A stretch of DNA of 6,983 bases from CAYYKD01 sp964471825. GTDB taxonomy: Bacteria; Spirochaetota; GWE2-31-10; CAYYKD01. Position 1 is the first letter of the stretch. Each line of letters opens with the position of its first letter. The notes under the pieces were generated by a model. That model made no database searches. It saw only the letters and a program-made list of their open reading frames with translations, and was not told the DNA's origin. The stretch covers positions 1-6,983 of the forward strand of contig CAYYKD010000069.1 of the NCBI GenBank assembly GCA_964471825.1, written 5' to 3'. Below are positions 1 to 5,943 of the stretch, piece by piece. The translations under genes and the position numbers were made by a program.

Positions 1-683
1 CCGGTTGTTGGATCTTGACAGTCAAGAGTTACTATTTCGGAGAGAATTGTTGAGATTTGTTGTGGGGTATAAAATTCTCCTGCTTTTTTCCCTGAACCGG
101 CTGCGAATTGACCGATAAGATATTCGTAAGCATCACCTAATGTATCGCTTGCAGTAGAGAACTTTGATATTCCTTCAGCAATTTTTGTGATTATGTTTGA
201 TAGTTTTGCGTTTCTTTCTACATAATTTTTACCGAGTTTCTCAGAGCTTAGGTTTATTTCAGAAAACAGTCCTTGAAATGTACTCTCAAATGAATCATTC
301 TCAATGTGTCTAAACCCTTTATCAAGAGTATTTAACAGTTCATTATCTTGTATTCGAGCCAATTCTGATATGCTACTCCAAAGGTATTCCGGTTTTATAA
401 CATAGTGAACCTTTTTACGCATCTGCTTTTCAAACTCGATTATGTCATCGGGATTATTTTTATACCATAGTGCAAGAGGTACTGTATTTTTATCGTCTTT
501 TATTGTGGGATAATCAGAACCAAGTTCTTTTCTTACTGCTGTTTCATAGTTATCTGATAAATACCTGAGGAAGAGAAAAGATAACATATAGTCCCGGAAA
601 TCATCCGCATTCATCGACCCCCGTAATTCGTCTGCTACAGCCCAAAGTATATTTCCAAGCTCTTTTTGTTGTATCATTGTCAT
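1..683 (-). CDS. hsdM: Type I restriction-modification DNA methyltransferase subunit HsdM, N-terminal part (runs off window edge)
   Basis: HsdM is the modification subunit of a type I restriction-modification enzyme; with HsdS it methylates adenine at N6 using S-adenosylmethionine, and it is also part of the restriction complex with HsdR. The 227 visible residues (of roughly 500-540 usual) begin MTMIQQKELGNILWAVADEL and contain the helical HsdM N-terminal domain (about residues 4-135, with the typical DDFRDYMLSFLFLRYLSDNY). The start of the N6-methylase domain follows, including the conserved GEFYTP motif at about residues 202-207. The sequence stops at LDCQDPTTG, just before the expected SAM motif (D-x-A-C-G-S-G), so the NPPY/F catalytic motif is outside the window. 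I chose the ATG at 683 because AGGAG (693-697) lies 9 nt upstream; a second ATG at 677 is less well spaced. The start overlaps the stop of the RhuM-Fic gene as ATGA, implying translational coupling. The family call is secure. Confidence 0.96.
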   Translation of the reverse strand, partial: MTMIQQKELGNILWAVADELRGSMNADDFRDYMLSFLFLRYLSDNYETAVRKELGSDYPTIKDDKNTVPLALWYKNNPDDIIEFEKQMRKKVHYVIKPEYLWSSISELARIQDNELLNTLDKGFRHIENDSFESTFQGLFSEINLSSEKLGKNYVERNAKLSNIITKIAEGISKFSTASDTLGDAYEYLIGQFAAGSGKKAGEFYTPQQISTILSEIVTLDCQDPTT

Positions 684-1672
684 ATATATTTACTCCTATT
701 TAGAATTGAGATAACAATATTTACCATAATATCTTTTTCCTCAGGTTTAGAAACGGCAATCAAAAGTGTAATGGCTGCCAATCCTTCATTACTTATGAGA
801 GGTTTGTTGTCCAATGAAAAAAGCATATTGTTTTTATCGAGAAAATAAAGAAAGACAGCGGCAGCAATTCTTTTATTGCCGTCTATAAATGAGTGGTTTT
901 TAATAACCAAATACAGAAGTATAGCCGCTTTATGTTCGATACCGGGGTAGAGCTCTTGACCGCCAAAACTTTGATATATCTGTCGGGTAGAACTTTCAAA
1001 ACTCTCGTCCTTTGGTTTACCGAATACATCAGACTCAAAATCCCGTCGCATTTCTTCTATAACCTTTAAAAACTCATCGGTAGATATAAAGGTAGCCGGG
1101 CGTTGGGTGACGCCTGTAATATCGAGATTTTCATGGTCATAATCATCCAATAATCCCAAACCGGCGGAGTAAACACTTAAAATTTTTATAAGCTCACGGG
1201 CATCATCGATATTGTTTACCTTCTCTGTAATAGTCCTTTCCAAAAGTAATATTGCACTACTAAGCTCACTTATCTTTTCTTGCTTTTCTAAAAGCCTCTG
1301 TTTATTAATGGTGTAGCCGCTAACAAGATGTTCTTTGAGAATACGGTTCGCCCAAATACGGAATTGTGTACCCCGCAACGATTTTACACGATAACCGACA
1401 GAAATTATAACATCAAGACTGTAATGATCGACCATCCGCTCAACCTTACGCGTCCCCTCTGTTTGAACTGTCAAGAAATCCTTGACAGTTGCATCGGCTG
1501 AAAGCTCGCCTTCTTTAAAGCAATTTTTTATATGCAAACTGATGTTCTGTTTTGTCGTCTGAAAGAGCTCCGTCATTTGTTTTTGAGAAAGCCACACAGT
1601 ATCATCTTCCAATATGGTTTTAATATTCGTCTGACCGTCTTCAGACTGATAAATAATTATCTCACCGCTCAT
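680..1672 (-). CDS. RhuM-family protein with C-terminal Fic/Doc domain
   Basis: The 330-residue protein has two parts. The N-terminal half (about residues 3-125) is a RhuM-type domain, recognised by a GEIIIYQSEDGQT opening, a WLSQKQMTELFQTTKQNISLHI helix-turn-helix-like stretch and the highly conserved YSLDVIISVGYRVKSLRGTQ block. A probable coiled linker (about 122-155) leads to a Fic/Doc fold (about 190-325) with the signature HSFIDGNKR at residues 260-268. Fic enzymes transfer AMP or phosphate to target proteins; this motif resembles Doc (H-x-F-x-D-A-N-K-R) more than canonical HPFxxGNGRxxR, since Lys replaces the last Gly and the second Arg is Ala. The real substrate is unknown. A longer frame starts at ATG 1705, but that start has no ribosome site and lies in a degenerate intergenic repeat; ATG 1672 follows a G-rich GGGGGC and matches the family's usual opening. 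Its stop overlaps the hsdM start, and such proteins are often found inside type I loci. Confidence 0.9.
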   Translation of the reverse strand: MSGEIIIYQSEDGQTNIKTILEDDTVWLSQKQMTELFQTTKQNISLHIKNCFKEGELSADATVKDFLTVQTEGTRKVERMVDHYSLDVIISVGYRVKSLRGTQFRIWANRILKEHLVSGYTINKQRLLEKQEKISELSSAILLLERTITEKVNNIDDARELIKILSVYSAGLGLLDDYDHENLDITGVTQRPATFISTDEFLKVIEEMRRDFESDVFGKPKDESFESSTRQIYQSFGGQELYPGIEHKAAILLYLVIKNHSFIDGNKRIAAAVFLYFLDKNNMLFSLDNKPLISNEGLAAITLLIAVSKPEEKDIMVNIVISILNRSKYI

Positions 1673-1682
1673 TTTTCGCCCC

Positions 1683-1710
1683 CATATCAGTTTATCTGTG
1701 TCCATCTATA
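1683..1710 (+). repeat. Degenerate module Y at the 5' edge of the RhuM-Fic gene
   Basis: The stretch atatcagtttatctgtgtcc followed by atctatag keeps the 10-nt period but has several changes. The alternative RhuM-Fic start at 1705 lies in it, which argues that the first 11 codons of that longer frame are repeat-derived. Confidence 0.5.
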
Positions 1711-1717
1711 GCTATAA

Positions 1718-1757
1718 AAGAATTAACCGCTGATAAACGCCGATTAACGCCGATAAA
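1718..1757 (-). repeat. Interspersed repeat module Y in inverted orientation
   Basis: Read on the minus strand it has units atcggcgtta, atcggcgttt and atcagcggtt, then aattc. All other copies in the window point the other way. Together with the copy at 1806-1842 it fills the 130-nt gap between hsdS and the RhuM-Fic gene. Confidence 0.75.
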
Positions 1758-1805
1758 GACAAAGATTTAAGGTTAAAAGCTTCTCTTACTCCCATGCTTC
1801 TCCCC

Positions 1806-1842
1806 ACATCCGCGTTCATCTGCGTCCATCTGCGGCTAATCT
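1806..1842 (+). repeat. Interspersed repeat module Y at the hsdS stop codon
   Basis: Three 10-nt units, atccgcgttc, atctgcgtcc and atctgcggct, followed by aatct. On the minus strand its TTAG supplies the TAG stop of hsdS. It is nearly identical to the copy at 6448-6484, including the ggctaat ending rather than ggttaat. Confidence 0.82.
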
Positions 1843-3074
1843 CCCCCATCCGGAAACATCCCCTGCATTAACCCCTTCTTATGCACCTTCAAAGCCTCAA
1901 TCTTCTTACTCTCCGCATTTATAAGCTCATCGAGGGACGAAAGACAATCAGCGATCTTTTGCTGTTCAGGGAGGATTGGTAGAAGAATTTCAATCGTTTT
2001 TAAGTTTTCATAACTTAAAGTATTTCTTACTCCACCTTCTAATGCGTTTTTCATTTTATTGGTAAATCCGTTTGTAAAGAACCAATTTAATAGGTAACTA
2101 TCAACAATACTTTTTGATGTCTGAAAACTAACATATAAAGGGCTAATTATACAGATATCTTCATCATATTTATATGCTAAAGAGCCAACATCGATACGAG
2201 AAGGATTATAAGCGAAATACCCTTTTTTAATAATATAATAATTAGATGTTTCTTCACTTGCTACTCTTCTATTTTCAAAATATTCATCTTGTTTAATAAA
2301 TCCATATTTGTTACTAACACTTTGAACTAAAGAGTATTTTAACTCGTGATTTCTCTCAGAGTTTTTAATTAAAACCTCCTCCAGCCTCTTCTCCTCCCAC
2401 TCGCCTGCATCCTTAAACTCAGGAAACCGCAACTCAGGAACTCGCTCTCCTTCCGCCGGAAAGAGCTTTTGCATAAGCCCTTTTTTATAAGTCTTAAGTG
2501 TTTCGTGTTTTTTAGTGTGAGCATTTATAAGTTCACCAAGGGACGAAAGACAATCAGCGATCTTTTGTTGTTCGGGGAGGGAGGGAAGTTGTATCGGAAA
2601 AGAAATAACATCTCTCCCTGTAATATTTGGGTCTTTACGACTACTACTCGCAATTTTTTTCCAATATTCAACTTTAGCATTCAACCATATTAATAAATAA
2701 AGAGGTATAAGTTTAAGTTTATTTACAGTTAAAGAAGATATGGCTTGATTAGTAGCTGCTGGTATTTTTAGGTATCCGGTACGACCAATTTGATTAAACC
2801 CGCCATACATAGCGACCAATATTGTATCAATTTGGTTTATCCTAGAATTAGCTTTTGAAGTTATATATTCTTCAGTTGAGAATATAAAAGAGTTATTTAA
2901 ATCACCGGTTTTAACCCAAGGAATATTACCTCCATTATAAAACTCTAAATTTGATCTTAATGGTGTTGACCCTGATGCAATATCTGCAACCTCCCCCAGC
3001 TTCTTCTCCTCCCACTGCCCTGCATCTTCAAACTCAGGAAACCGCAGTTTCGGGACTCTTTTTTTATCAATCAT
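1836..3074 (-). CDS. hsdS: Type I restriction-modification specificity subunit HsdS with two target-recognition domains
   Basis: HsdS dictates the bipartite DNA sequence recognised by the type I methyltransferase and nuclease. At 412 residues this is a full-length two-domain subunit. Target-recognition domain 1 spans about residues 22-165 (ASGSTPLR...GGNIPWVKTGDLN...GRTGYL...AATNQAI). A central conserved helix follows (about 164-206, LPSLPEQQKIADCLSSL...KKGLMQKLFP), then domain 2 (about 227-366) and a distal conserved helix (about 366-407, LPILPEQQKIADCLSSL...KKGLMQGMFP). The region before each domain is also duplicated: VPKLRFPEFEDAGQWEEKKL (7-26) versus VPELRFPEFKDAGEWEEKRL (212-231). The two domains themselves are dissimilar, so each half-site is probably different. 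The gene starts 2 nt after the dinD stop, with AAGGA inside the end of dinD as likely ribosome site. The TAG stop coincides with the first bases of an intergenic repeat. It lies upstream of hsdM, the reverse of the common M-S order. Confidence 0.96.
   Translation of the reverse strand: MIDKKRVPKLRFPEFEDAGQWEEKKLGEVADIASGSTPLRSNLEFYNGGNIPWVKTGDLNNSFIFSTEEYITSKANSRINQIDTILVAMYGGFNQIGRTGYLKIPAATNQAISSLTVNKLKLIPLYLLIWLNAKVEYWKKIASSSRKDPNITGRDVISFPIQLPSLPEQQKIADCLSSLGELINAHTKKHETLKTYKKGLMQKLFPAEGERVPELRFPEFKDAGEWEEKRLEEVLIKNSERNHELKYSLVQSVSNKYGFIKQDEYFENRRVASEETSNYYIIKKGYFAYNPSRIDVGSLAYKYDEDICIISPLYVSFQTSKSIVDSYLLNWFFTNGFTNKMKNALEGGVRNTLSYENLKTIEILLPILPEQQKIADCLSSLDELINAESKKIEALKVHKKGLMQGMFPDGGD
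1915..2580 (-). repeat. Duplicated hsdS conserved-region DNA (copies 1915-1974 and 2521-2580)
   Basis: The two 60-nt copies encoding the ends of the conserved helices match at 55 of 60 positions, with 40 of 42 in the inner parts (1933-1974, 2539-2580). They lie in the same orientation 606 bp apart and bracket target-recognition domain 2. Confidence 0.85.
2375..3058 (-). repeat. Duplicated hsdS DNA preceding each target-recognition domain (copies about 2375-2443 and 2990-3058)
   Basis: Two closely related copies of about 69 nt encode the VP-x-LRFPEF-x-DAG-x-WEEK-x-L segments before domains 1 and 2. They are direct repeats 615 bp apart and share long identical stretches such as cttctcctcccact and aaactcaggaaaccgca. 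Confidence 0.82.
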
Positions 3075-3076
3075 AC

Positions 3077-3928
3077 TTAACTGTTTCCTTTATCTAATAT
3101 TTCGGGTTTCTCTAATGATTTTTTATCTGCCGATGTTAGTCTTCGTTCAACTTTTTTAACATCTTCAGCAGGTTTTAGAGCCTCAGGGCGGATACCACGA
3201 TTGAGGAGAGTATCACGAACCGCCTTATTATTGGTAATATGTTCATTGGATATTTCACCCTCATATTTCATACCCTTTTCTCTTGCATTATGTATAGTTA
3301 TCTCTGTTGCAAAGTCCTTAGCTTTTAAAATAATTGTAGGGGCAAAGTCTGCTAATGGTCTATTGTCAGGCACTCTCCATTGAGCTTTCATCGCCTGTGT
3401 TGTCTTTCCAAACAGTGCTTGATCCCCCTTACTCCTTATCAAAGCAAAGTTATTGTTCCCGCCTGTCTGCTCATAGATAACATCTGAAAGTTCTTTTTCG
3501 GTTGCTGATAATTTTTTTCTTGCAGAAAGCCGTTCTGCCTCAAGTAATCTTTTTTCTATCAGTTCCGCTTTTCGAGTTTGCATAGCAAAATAGGTTTGTG
3601 CAAATGCTATCTCCTGTTTTGACGGATCCCCATTTTGAGCAATCAGATAACAAGCATATCGTGTTAGCATAATATCTTGTATCTCTCGCTTACTTCCTGA
3701 ACCTAACTCAACCATTTTCCCGACATCAGCAAAATGGTCTTCGACCTCATGCCCTGATATCTCACAAGCCGTTTTTGCCTTTGTTACGACATTTAAAAAG
3801 TTATCCCATTTAGTATAACCTAACAAATGTTGTAAATCTCTTGCAAGCCAATACTCAACCCCGTTGTCAGTTGTCTGTGCATGCCCTTCAAATGTTTCTG
3901 TCATTATATATATCAAATCATTTTCCAT
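3077..3928 (-). CDS. dinD: DNA damage-inducible protein D (DinD) family
   Basis: The 283-residue product matches the DinD family along its length. It has an N-terminal Bro-N-like segment (about 12-75, GVEYWLARDLQHLLGYTKWDNF), the signature LGSGSKREIQDIMLTRYACYLIAQNGDPSKQEIAFAQ region at about 75-111, a basic coiled segment (about 118-150), RSKGDQALFG at about 165-174 and NRPLADFAPTIILKAKDFATEI at about 189-210. In E. coli DinD is SOS-induced and disassembles RecA filaments; in many other bacteria homologues sit inside type I restriction operons with unknown role. The ATG at 3928 is preceded at 9 nt by AGGAG (3938-3942), which favours it over a second in-frame ATG at 3904. It is the first gene of the apparent dinD-hsdS-RhuM/Fic-hsdM unit and ends 2 bp before hsdS. 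I found no E. coli-type LexA box upstream; instead a 23-bp palindrome lies about 60-80 nt before the start. Confidence 0.93.
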   Translation of the reverse strand: MENDLIYIMTETFEGHAQTTDNGVEYWLARDLQHLLGYTKWDNFLNVVTKAKTACEISGHEVEDHFADVGKMVELGSGSKREIQDIMLTRYACYLIAQNGDPSKQEIAFAQTYFAMQTRKAELIEKRLLEAERLSARKKLSATEKELSDVIYEQTGGNNNFALIRSKGDQALFGKTTQAMKAQWRVPDNRPLADFAPTIILKAKDFATEITIHNAREKGMKYEGEISNEHITNNKAVRDTLLNRGIRPEALKPAEDVKKVERRLTSADKKSLEKPEILDKGNS

Positions 3929-3937
3929 TTTTCACAT

Positions 3938-3942
3938 CTCCT
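3938..3942 (-). promoter_or_regulatory. Ribosome binding site of dinD
   Basis: On the minus strand AGGAG stands 9 nt before the ATG at 3928. It decides this start over the in-frame ATG at 3904, which has no comparable site. Confidence 0.7.
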
Positions 3943-3985
3943 GCATTTTTTTCCATCTTATCATTTAACACTTAGACCGGTCGTT

Positions 3986-4008
3986 TTATCCAGACACTGT
4001 CTGGATAA
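3986..4008. promoter_or_regulatory. 23-bp palindrome upstream of dinD
   Basis: Perfect 11-nt arms, ttatccagaca and tgtctggataa, flank one central base. The element begins 57 nt upstream of the dinD ATG, and an 8-bp palindrome gaccggtc (3975-3982) lies between it and the gene. It could be an operator for a dimeric repressor of the restriction operon. It has no adjoining T-tract on either strand, so it is less likely a terminator. No good sigma70 promoter could be aligned with confidence. Confidence 0.55.
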
Positions 4009-4025
4009 TTAAGCCTCTACTCTCT

Positions 4026-4090
4026 CCGCACTTTCGTGTCTTTCGTGGTTAATTCTTATCCCCACATCAGCGTTTATCTGCGGTTAATTC
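4026..4090 (+). repeat. Compound interspersed repeat (module X plus two-unit module Y)
   Basis: Module X (4026-4058) reads ccgcactttcgtgtctttcg followed by tggttaattctta. It is 32/33 identical to the copy at 6885-6917 and contains two near-identical 9-nt units (ctttcgtgt, ctttcgtgg). Four bases later, module Y (4063-4090) contains two 10-nt units, atcagcgttt and atctgcggtt, then aattc. The block sits between the 23-bp palindrome upstream of dinD and the duplicated 21-mer. Other Y copies in the window have three units, so unit number varies. Confidence 0.85.
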
Positions 4091-4098
4091 TCTTTCCA

Positions 4099-4213
4099 TC
4101 GCAAATGAGCGAAAACACATTATCCCTAAACATACATTCCACTCTCACACTTAATCCTTTTAAACTACATTTTACCCTAAAATAATAAATAATCGAAAAT
4201 GGGCGAAAACACA
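4099..4213. repeat. Pair of direct 21-bp repeats between the dinD upstream region and the attC-like hairpin
   Basis: Two copies of a 21-mer, at 4099-4119 and 4193-4213, share 19 of 21 positions. Both contain the core gcgaaaacaca; they differ as tcgcaaatga versus tcgaaaatgg before it. The spacing is 94 bp. The sequence between them is AT-rich and has no credible gene. Function is unknown; it could be a duplicated regulatory site or the remains of a recombination event beside the hairpin. Confidence 0.6.
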
Positions 4214-4239
4214 ATTTTATTCATGCGATACACTCCAAA

Positions 4240-4376
4240 AAGGAACATACTGCGTATATGTATTGTTTTTTGTTTTGTAAATAAAGCGAGCAAAGAGCAA
4301 TAGCAAAACAAAAAATATGGTGGAAGCCCGAAGCAACCGAACAGGTTGCGAAGCATGTCCGCTGTTATGTCCTGTT
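4240..4376. repeat. Imperfect hairpin resembling an integron attC site
   Basis: This stretch folds on itself. Its clearest parts are 12-nt perfect arms ttttttgttttg (4266-4277) and caaaacaaaaaa (4304-4315) around a 26-nt loop, and a small hairpin gcaacc-gaaca-ggttgc (4333-4349). The right end carries GTTATGT (4364-4370; ACATAAC on the gene strand), fitting loosely the attC core G-T-T-R-R-R-Y. The left end around aacatactgcgtatatg (4243-4259) can pair only partly with the right arm. The core lies 15 nt after the stop of the 129-residue gene, the usual place of attC in a cassette. A complete second core is not visible, so it may be a degenerate attC or simply a large intergenic stem. The 68-residue open frame through it is not credible as a gene. 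Confidence 0.35.
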
Positions 4377-4385
4377 GAGCCATTT

Positions 4386-4775
4386 TTATTTTGAGAATGG
4401 TTTTGCTATAAACGATTCATTAAAATAATCAAGTCTTATATTTAAAACCTTACACATTTCTTTTATTAATTTTATTAAATTGTCTAATAATTTATGCTTT
4501 TCTCCTAAATCTTTGTGCATAACCTCCAAAGCCTCAATTACTTTTTTGTTATTGTTGAAAGTTATAAAGATTTCATTAAGAGCACCATAAAATTCTTTAT
4601 TTTTTTCGTTTATTTCATTATCCAATAAAAACATTCTATATCCAATAATTTTTTTTAAAGTTTCAAATTTTAATTTCTTAATCTCATAATTTCTATAATA
4701 AATAGTTGATACTATTACCCCTAATAAACCAGACAAAACTGCAGCAAATATTGGAATTATTAAATCTTTTAACAT
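4386..4775 (-). CDS. Small membrane-anchored protein of unknown function (possibly DUF6680-like)
   Basis: This 129-residue protein opens with one strongly hydrophobic segment (about residues 5-27, IIPIFAAVLSGLLGVIVSTIYY), followed by positive residues (IKKLK). That predicts an N-terminal membrane anchor with the rest in the cytoplasm. The remainder is helical and charged, with an FETLKKIIGYR segment, an ALNEIFITFNNNKKVIEAL block and a leucine-rich stretch ending LIKEMCKVLNIRLDYFNESF. This order (F-x-x-L...R, ALN-x-I...F, LI-x-EM) reminds me of DUF6680-type proteins, but the match is from memory and tentative. The start is well supported: AGGAGG (4783-4788) lies 7 nt before the ATG. The gene follows higA by 60 bp and its TAA stop is 15 nt before a GTTATGT/ACATAAC core of an attC-like hairpin, so it could be an integron-type gene cassette. 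Base composition is very AT-rich. Confidence 0.85.
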   Translation of the reverse strand: MLKDLIIPIFAAVLSGLLGVIVSTIYYRNYEIKKLKFETLKKIIGYRMFLLDNEINEKNKEFYGALNEIFITFNNNKKVIEALEVMHKDLGEKHKLLDNLIKLIKEMCKVLNIRLDYFNESFIAKPFSK

Positions 4776-4835
4776 TTATAAACCTCCTATTAAATGGCTC
4801 TATTACAACTATCTTCTTATCTGTATTCATTCTAT

Positions 4836-5942
4836 CTAAGGCTTAATGTACTCTTTATCTATTATTTCAACTACTTTAAGACGGTATTTCGATAAAGTCC
4901 GGTAGTCTACAAGCTTACTAAATTGTAGTATTCCAAGAACCATTTGAGGGCTGAGTTTAGCCTCTTTTGACAACTCCAGCAGTTTCGATTCGGTCATATA
5001 TTTTGCATAAGGTTTTGCTGTTTGAACGATCTTATCGACATCCAAAACCGATCTTGCAAAGGCATCTGCTTCTTTTTCGATATCTCCATCCGGTTTTTCA
5101 TCAAAGTTATCAATAAAATACTCATCTCCATTCTTTATATGAAGTAATATATGACCTATTTCATGTATTATTGTCCACCAGAAATTATCTATTCTGTCAT
5201 GTCTTCCGGTATATACAATGACAGGATTAGCATTATCAATGAAAGCCGCTCCATCAAGGTATGTTTTTGACAGATGTGATAATACAAAAAATTTCACACC
5301 GCAATCGGAAATATCTTCAATAAATTTGCTGATGCCATCATCCGATGAAATATATCTTTTTATATTATTTACGATTCCCTTTAGTTTTGCTTCATTATAA
5401 AAAGGTACATTTATACTTTTTGCTTCATTTTTAGCTTTTTTAAACCATGTTATAGAATAATATTTGGTATAATTCTCATCTATTTTCCCTTGTCTGGCAT
5501 AGAATTGATTGTCTTGTATTGTATACATTGAATAATCAAGAGATTTGATCCTCCAAAAGTTACAAAATGCTTGTTTCTGAGACTCTACAGATTTATCAAA
5601 GTCTATCCATCCTATTTTTCTCATCTCTAAAATCGGCATATATTTTCTTATTTCTGCTTTTATTTGGGCGTCCTGTTCCTTTTTCCCCTCAATTTGATTT
5701 CTTAATCGGTAGTTTTGTTCAAGGTTAAGCCAAAACTCGGGACTTGTATCAAACGCTTTTCCGAGTAAAAAAGCCGTATCTACGGTAATTGCTTGTTTAT
5801 TATTTATAAGTTGACTGACTGATTTTTCAGACATATCAATAATCTCAGCGAGATCTTTATTTGTCCAATTCAAAGCAGTAAGATTTCTTTTTATGATTTG
5901 TCCCGGACCCATATTTATAAAGGGTTTTAATTTTGAACTCAT
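4836..5942 (-). CDS. higA: HigA-family antitoxin with XRE helix-turn-helix and C-terminal ImmA/IrrE metallopeptidase domain
   Basis: The 368-residue protein starts with an XRE-type DNA-binding domain of the HigA kind (about residues 12-75: IIKRNLTALNWTNKDLAEII...KSVSQLINNKQAITVDTAFLLGKAFDTSPEFWLNLE). After a long middle segment comes an ImmA/IrrE-like zinc peptidase. It has HEIGH at about 260-264 for catalysis and zinc binding, and KEADAFA at about 290-296, whose Glu is the likely third ligand. HigA proteins neutralise HigB and repress their own operon; ImmA/IrrE domains cleave repressors in phage or radiation responses. Two starts are possible. ATG 5954 lies inside higB, whereas ATG 5942 follows GGAGGT (5947-5952) by 4 nt and falls one base after the higB stop, so I chose 5942. 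At about 370 residues it is much longer than a classical HigA (about 100). Zinc ligands look intact. Confidence 0.93.
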   Translation of the reverse strand: MSSKLKPFINMGPGQIIKRNLTALNWTNKDLAEIIDMSEKSVSQLINNKQAITVDTAFLLGKAFDTSPEFWLNLEQNYRLRNQIEGKKEQDAQIKAEIRKYMPILEMRKIGWIDFDKSVESQKQAFCNFWRIKSLDYSMYTIQDNQFYARQGKIDENYTKYYSITWFKKAKNEAKSINVPFYNEAKLKGIVNNIKRYISSDDGISKFIEDISDCGVKFFVLSHLSKTYLDGAAFIDNANPVIVYTGRHDRIDNFWWTIIHEIGHILLHIKNGDEYFIDNFDEKPDGDIEKEADAFARSVLDVDKIVQTAKPYAKYMTESKLLELSKEAKLSPQMVLGILQFSKLVDYRTLSKYRLKVVEIIDKEYIKP

Positions 5943-5943
5943 A

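Noticed and set aside
680..1705. Longer 341-residue start of the RhuM-Fic gene
   Set aside because: ATG 1705 has no ribosome site and lies in a degenerate repeat; ATG 1672 has a G-rich site and the family's usual N-terminus.
3929..4020. SOS (LexA) box before dinD
   Set aside because: No CTGT-N8-ACAG or GAAC-N4-GTTC match was found; the 23-bp palindrome has a different symmetry and spacing.
4304..4349. Intrinsic terminator after the 129-residue gene
   Set aside because: The gcaacc/ggttgc stem is followed by a T-tract only about 18 nt later on the gene strand, too far for a standard terminator, though the T-rich stem might still slow transcription.
4177..4383. 68-residue open frame on the minus strand
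   Set aside because: It runs through the large hairpin and the duplicated 21-mer, has low-complexity Phe/Leu/Cys content, starts 2 bp after another gene's stop with no ribosome site and resembles no family. Better explained as non-coding.
666..5400. Short plus-strand frames at 666-848, 2469-2693, 3201-3383 and 5218-5400
   Set aside because: Each is antisense to a well-supported minus-strand gene, is 60-74 residues long, lacks a ribosome site and shows no recognisable motif.
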